Part shown: positions 40,831 to 42,805 of the stretch, one piece after another
How positions within the stretch are numbered: the stretch's first letter is position 1
How the letters are laid out: every line of letters starts with the position of its first letter
NCBI GenBank assembly: GCA_017404985.1
Contig: JAFRBK010000042.1
Span: forward strand, 1-42,805
Direction of reading: 5' to 3'
Source: Clostridia bacterium
Lineage (GTDB): Bacteria > Bacillota > Clostridia > Christensenellales > Aristaeellaceae
Length of the DNA stretch: 42,805 nucleotides
Notes under the pieces: model-generated
Told to the model about the DNA's origin: nothing
Databases searched by the model: none
The model's input: the letters and a program-made list of their open reading frames with translations, nothing else
Program-made: the position numbers and the translations under genes

Positions 40831-42007
40831 ACCGATTCTGGATTTTTCTGCACCTGAATACCAGAACATCATGGGTATGATCCTCTTCCTCAGGGATCCT
40901 GTGAATGGTGAAATCCTCCGTTGCGTTGTGGAAGAGATGAGGGAGCGTTTTCCATACTTTTATGTCAAAGCTACGAACAGAGGAGACGACCTGGTGACCG
41001 TGCCGAATGAACTCCCCATGACGGTCCGGAATACCTGGGAGCCGATCCGTCTTCATTCCGAAGCGTCCAACTACCACCTCGCAGCCTGGAAATACGAAGG
41101 CCGCCGGCTGGCATTTGAAATCCACCACGCCCTGACCGATGGAACGGGAGTGCTGCCATATATCAAAAGTACAATGTTCCTGTATCTGTCAAAGGTGACC
41201 GGCCAAGCCTTTGACCCGGCCGGATTCTGCCTGCCGGGCGATGTGATCCCGGAATCAGAAACAGGGAATCCGTTCAGCAAACTGGATGTCGACAGCGTGA
41301 AAGCTCCCCTGTATAAAAAGAAACCGATTCCCGATTTCTTACGGCTGACTGACGCAGCAGACAATGACAAAACGGTATTTTTCATGAAGCTCTCTGAAGC
41401 GCAGATCATGAAGTACTGCAGGGACTGTGACAGCACCCCGAATGTACTGATGTCCGTGATGCTGGCCAAAGCAGCGAGGCGCCTGGATCCGGAAAACGAA
41501 AAGCCGATTACCGTATTCGTATGCGTTAATCACAAGGCAATGCTGGGGGTCTATAACAATTACCGTATGTTCACGGACGTAGCTTTGCTGGATTTCCCGA
41601 AGGAACGGGATCTGGAAGATATCACCAAGGCATGTACAATCGCCCGCGGCCAGCTGATGCTGCAGGCCCAGCCGGAGAATTCCCTCTGGGAAATCAAACA
41701 GATGAAGCGAATGCTGCCGCCTCCGTCCCCGGATATTGCGCTGGCAAGTATCTGCGTTTCCTATGTCAACAGCAGAAACTTCGGGCCGCTGGATCCTTAT
41801 ATCGATGAGCTGTATGTCGTGACTTCACTCTCGAAGATCACAGATATCCTTTGTGAGGTTACCTGTATCAACCATCATTTTTTCCTTGCATTCATGCAGC
41901 CTTATTCCTCGGGAGAGTACTTCAGGTGTTTCCTGAAGGAACTGGATTCGACAGGAATCAGCTATGAGTTTCTCCGCAGTGAGCCATTGCGCATGTGCGG
42001 GATTTGA
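40814..42007 (+). CDS. Condensation-domain-like acyltransferase
   Basis: The protein has 397 aa. HHALTDG with H104, H105, D109 and G110 is the HHxxxDG motif of the condensation/alcohol acetyltransferase/WS-DGAT superfamily, which joins acyl groups to amines or alcohols. The N-terminal layout (PEYQNIMGMILFLRDPV, then a HxA-like beta strand before the motif) fits stand-alone acyltransferases of about 400 aa rather than an NRPS module; no carrier protein is nearby. AGGAGGG lies 5 nt before the ATG. Substrates are unknown. Confidence 0.8.
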   Translation: MLEFYEPILDFSAPEYQNIMGMILFLRDPVNGEILRCVVEEMRERFPYFYVKATNRGDDLVTVPNELPMTVRNTWEPIRLHSEASNYHLAAWKYEGRRLAFEIHHALTDGTGVLPYIKSTMFLYLSKVTGQAFDPAGFCLPGDVIPESETGNPFSKLDVDSVKAPLYKKKPIPDFLRLTDAADNDKTVFFMKLSEAQIMKYCRDCDSTPNVLMSVMLAKAARRLDPENEKPITVFVCVNHKAMLGVYNNYRMFTDVALLDFPKERDLEDITKACTIARGQLMLQAQPENSLWEIKQMKRMLPPPSPDIALASICVSYVNSRNFGPLDPYIDELYVVTSLSKITDILCEVTCINHHFFLAFMQPYSSGEYFRCFLKELDSTGISYEFLRSEPLRMCGI

Positions 42008-42094
42008 ACTCGTATGAAAGGATGGGGGTATATGCCTCATGCGAGATTTCGAAAAGATGCCGGCATAATGCAGCTATGCAGATTGTGAGAGAAT

Positions 42095-42676
42095 ATGAAG
42101 AACGGGATTATTGAGGAAGCAACAGCATACATCCGGATGTTGTTTCAGGGAAACAGCGACGGCCACGACTTTGACCATACCATGCGGGTTTACCATACAG
42201 CCATGGAAATTGCGGATTCCGAACCCAACTGCAACCGGCAGGTTACAGCCCTGGCAGCGTTACTCCATGACGCGGATGATTACAAACTGTTTGAAACGAA
42301 AAACAATGCGAATGCCAGAGCCTTCCTGGAAACACAGCATGTTGATGCAGCAACAGCCGAACAGATCTGTATGGCCATCAACTCGGTGTCCTTCAGCAAG
42401 AACAGGGACAGATGCCATGCACTGCTCGAGGGCAAGATCGTTCAGGACGCTGACAGGCTGGATGCTATCGGAGCTATAGGCATTGCAAGGACTTTCGCTT
42501 ACGGCGGGAAGCATGGCAGAACGCTGGATTCATCCATTGAACATTTTCATGAGAAACTGCTCCTGCTGAAGGATATGATGCATACGGAAAAAGCAAAAGA
42601 ATTGGCTGAAAGCCGCCACGCATTCATGGAAAAGTTTTTGCAAGAATGGGAAAATGAGCAAATGAACCGTAGATAA
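42095..42676 (+). CDS. HD-domain phosphohydrolase, C-terminus altered by IS
   Basis: The protein has 193 aa. The metal-binding set is H in DGHDFDHTMRV, HD in LLHDADD and D in VQDADRLDAIGAIGI, typical of HD (YedJ/YpgQ-type) phosphohydrolases acting on nucleotides. No strong ribosome binding site precedes the ATG. The last three residues (Asn-Arg-Arg) and the stop are encoded by the tip of the right-hand IS, which inserted after codon 190. Relatives end at about this point, so the enzyme may still work. Confidence 0.8.
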   Translation: MKNGIIEEATAYIRMLFQGNSDGHDFDHTMRVYHTAMEIADSEPNCNRQVTALAALLHDADDYKLFETKNNANARAFLETQHVDAATAEQICMAINSVSFSKNRDRCHALLEGKIVQDADRLDAIGAIGIARTFAYGGKHGRTLDSSIEHFHEKLLLLKDMMHTEKAKELAESRHAFMEKFLQEWENEQMNRR

Positions 42677-42805
42677 TCCGAAAAGTAGGACTACATTTTC
42701 AAGCCAACCAACTTGGTAAACGATTTGAGCTTTACATGTGCCGGGATTGATAATCCGAGCAGATTGTAGTACTCCTTTACCTGTTTATTCGGCGTTTCCG
42801 TGGTA
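42665..42805 (-). mobile_element. Right end of an insertion sequence (right copy, partial)
   Basis: Exact reverse complement of positions 1-141. The element tip lies inside the 3' end of the HD hydrolase gene, and the body of the element lies beyond the window. Confidence 0.85.
42691..42804 (-). CDS. IS transposase, C-terminal fragment (right copy)
   Basis: The same 37-residue C-terminus as at the left edge, stop at 42693-42691, reading in from outside the window. See the left copy for the family argument. Confidence 0.65.
   Translation of the reverse strand, partial: TTETPNKQVKEYYNLLGLSIPAHVKLKSFTKLVGLKM

Overview
The window reads as a chromosomal segment of an anaerobic member of the Clostridia. 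The evidence is strong AGGAGG-type ribosome binding sites, Firmicutes-type families (DUF4317, DUF1269, XRE one-component regulators, LplB/YtcP-type sugar permeases), a minimal iscS-iscU pair and signal peptides of the MKKxLxxxLALAL type. Most of it is visibly GC-richer than the AT-rich first 3.5 kb. A gut or rumen Christensenellales, Lachnospirales or Oscillospirales-type organism fits; the species cannot be fixed from the sequence. I see no rRNA, tRNA or CRISPR array.

Both ends are the same 141 bp in inverted orientation. Each encodes the last 37 residues of one transposase, so the window lies between two copies of an insertion sequence and probably ends there because assembly stops at repeats. 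The left 4.2 kb is an accessory island: a decayed HigB/HigA-type toxin-antitoxin pair cut by the IS, a DUF4143-type AAA ATPase, a phased-repeat block that looks like an IS21-type end, a MNT-HEPN toxin-antitoxin pair, short tandem repeats and a broken phage terminase gene.

4.2-8.2 kb (minus strand) holds two DMT-type membrane proteins, an XRE regulator with a Cys-rich domain, a DUF4317 protein and a small basic protein. 8.3-12.6 kb (plus) is the most unusual unit: an adenylate-forming enzyme fused through a proline-rich linker to a Trp-rich helical domain, a stand-alone paralogue of that domain, and an overlapping alpha/beta hydrolase. The helical domain resembles phasins (storage-granule surface proteins) in character, so a granule- or lipid-associated system is a reasonable hypothesis. 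Next come a DUF1269 protein and an orphan TM1812/CARF-HEPN-type ribonuclease with an R-x4-H motif and no CRISPR locus in view.

15.4-18.7 kb is a sulfur locus (metY, iscU, iscS). metY has a structured leader with a 41-codon upstream ORF, and the metY and iscS promoters share an 18-nt element. 18.7-20.4 kb holds a GNAT and two alkylation-repair genes (MGMT-like, AlkD). 20.5-25.9 kb holds a secreted beta-helix protein, an XRE-(p)ppGpp-hydrolase-type HD fusion, a DUF3592-like protein, and a MerR membrane regulator translationally coupled to an exported alpha/beta hydrolase.

26.0-35.6 kb is a LacI-headed nutrient operon: a Fbp/Afu-type ABC importer (binding protein, fused permease, ATPase), an inositol-monophosphatase-family phosphatase, and a second LplB/YtcP/LplA-type importer without its own ATPase. 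The gene order suggests uptake of a phosphorylated sugar or polyol followed by dephosphorylation. 35.7-42.7 kb holds a YfcE-like phosphoesterase, an XRE-superoxide reductase fusion, a double GNAT coupled to a PIG-L-type deacetylase, a Nim/PNPOx-type flavoprotein, an SDR overlapping a condensation-domain-like acyltransferase, and an HD hydrolase whose last codons come from the right-hand IS.
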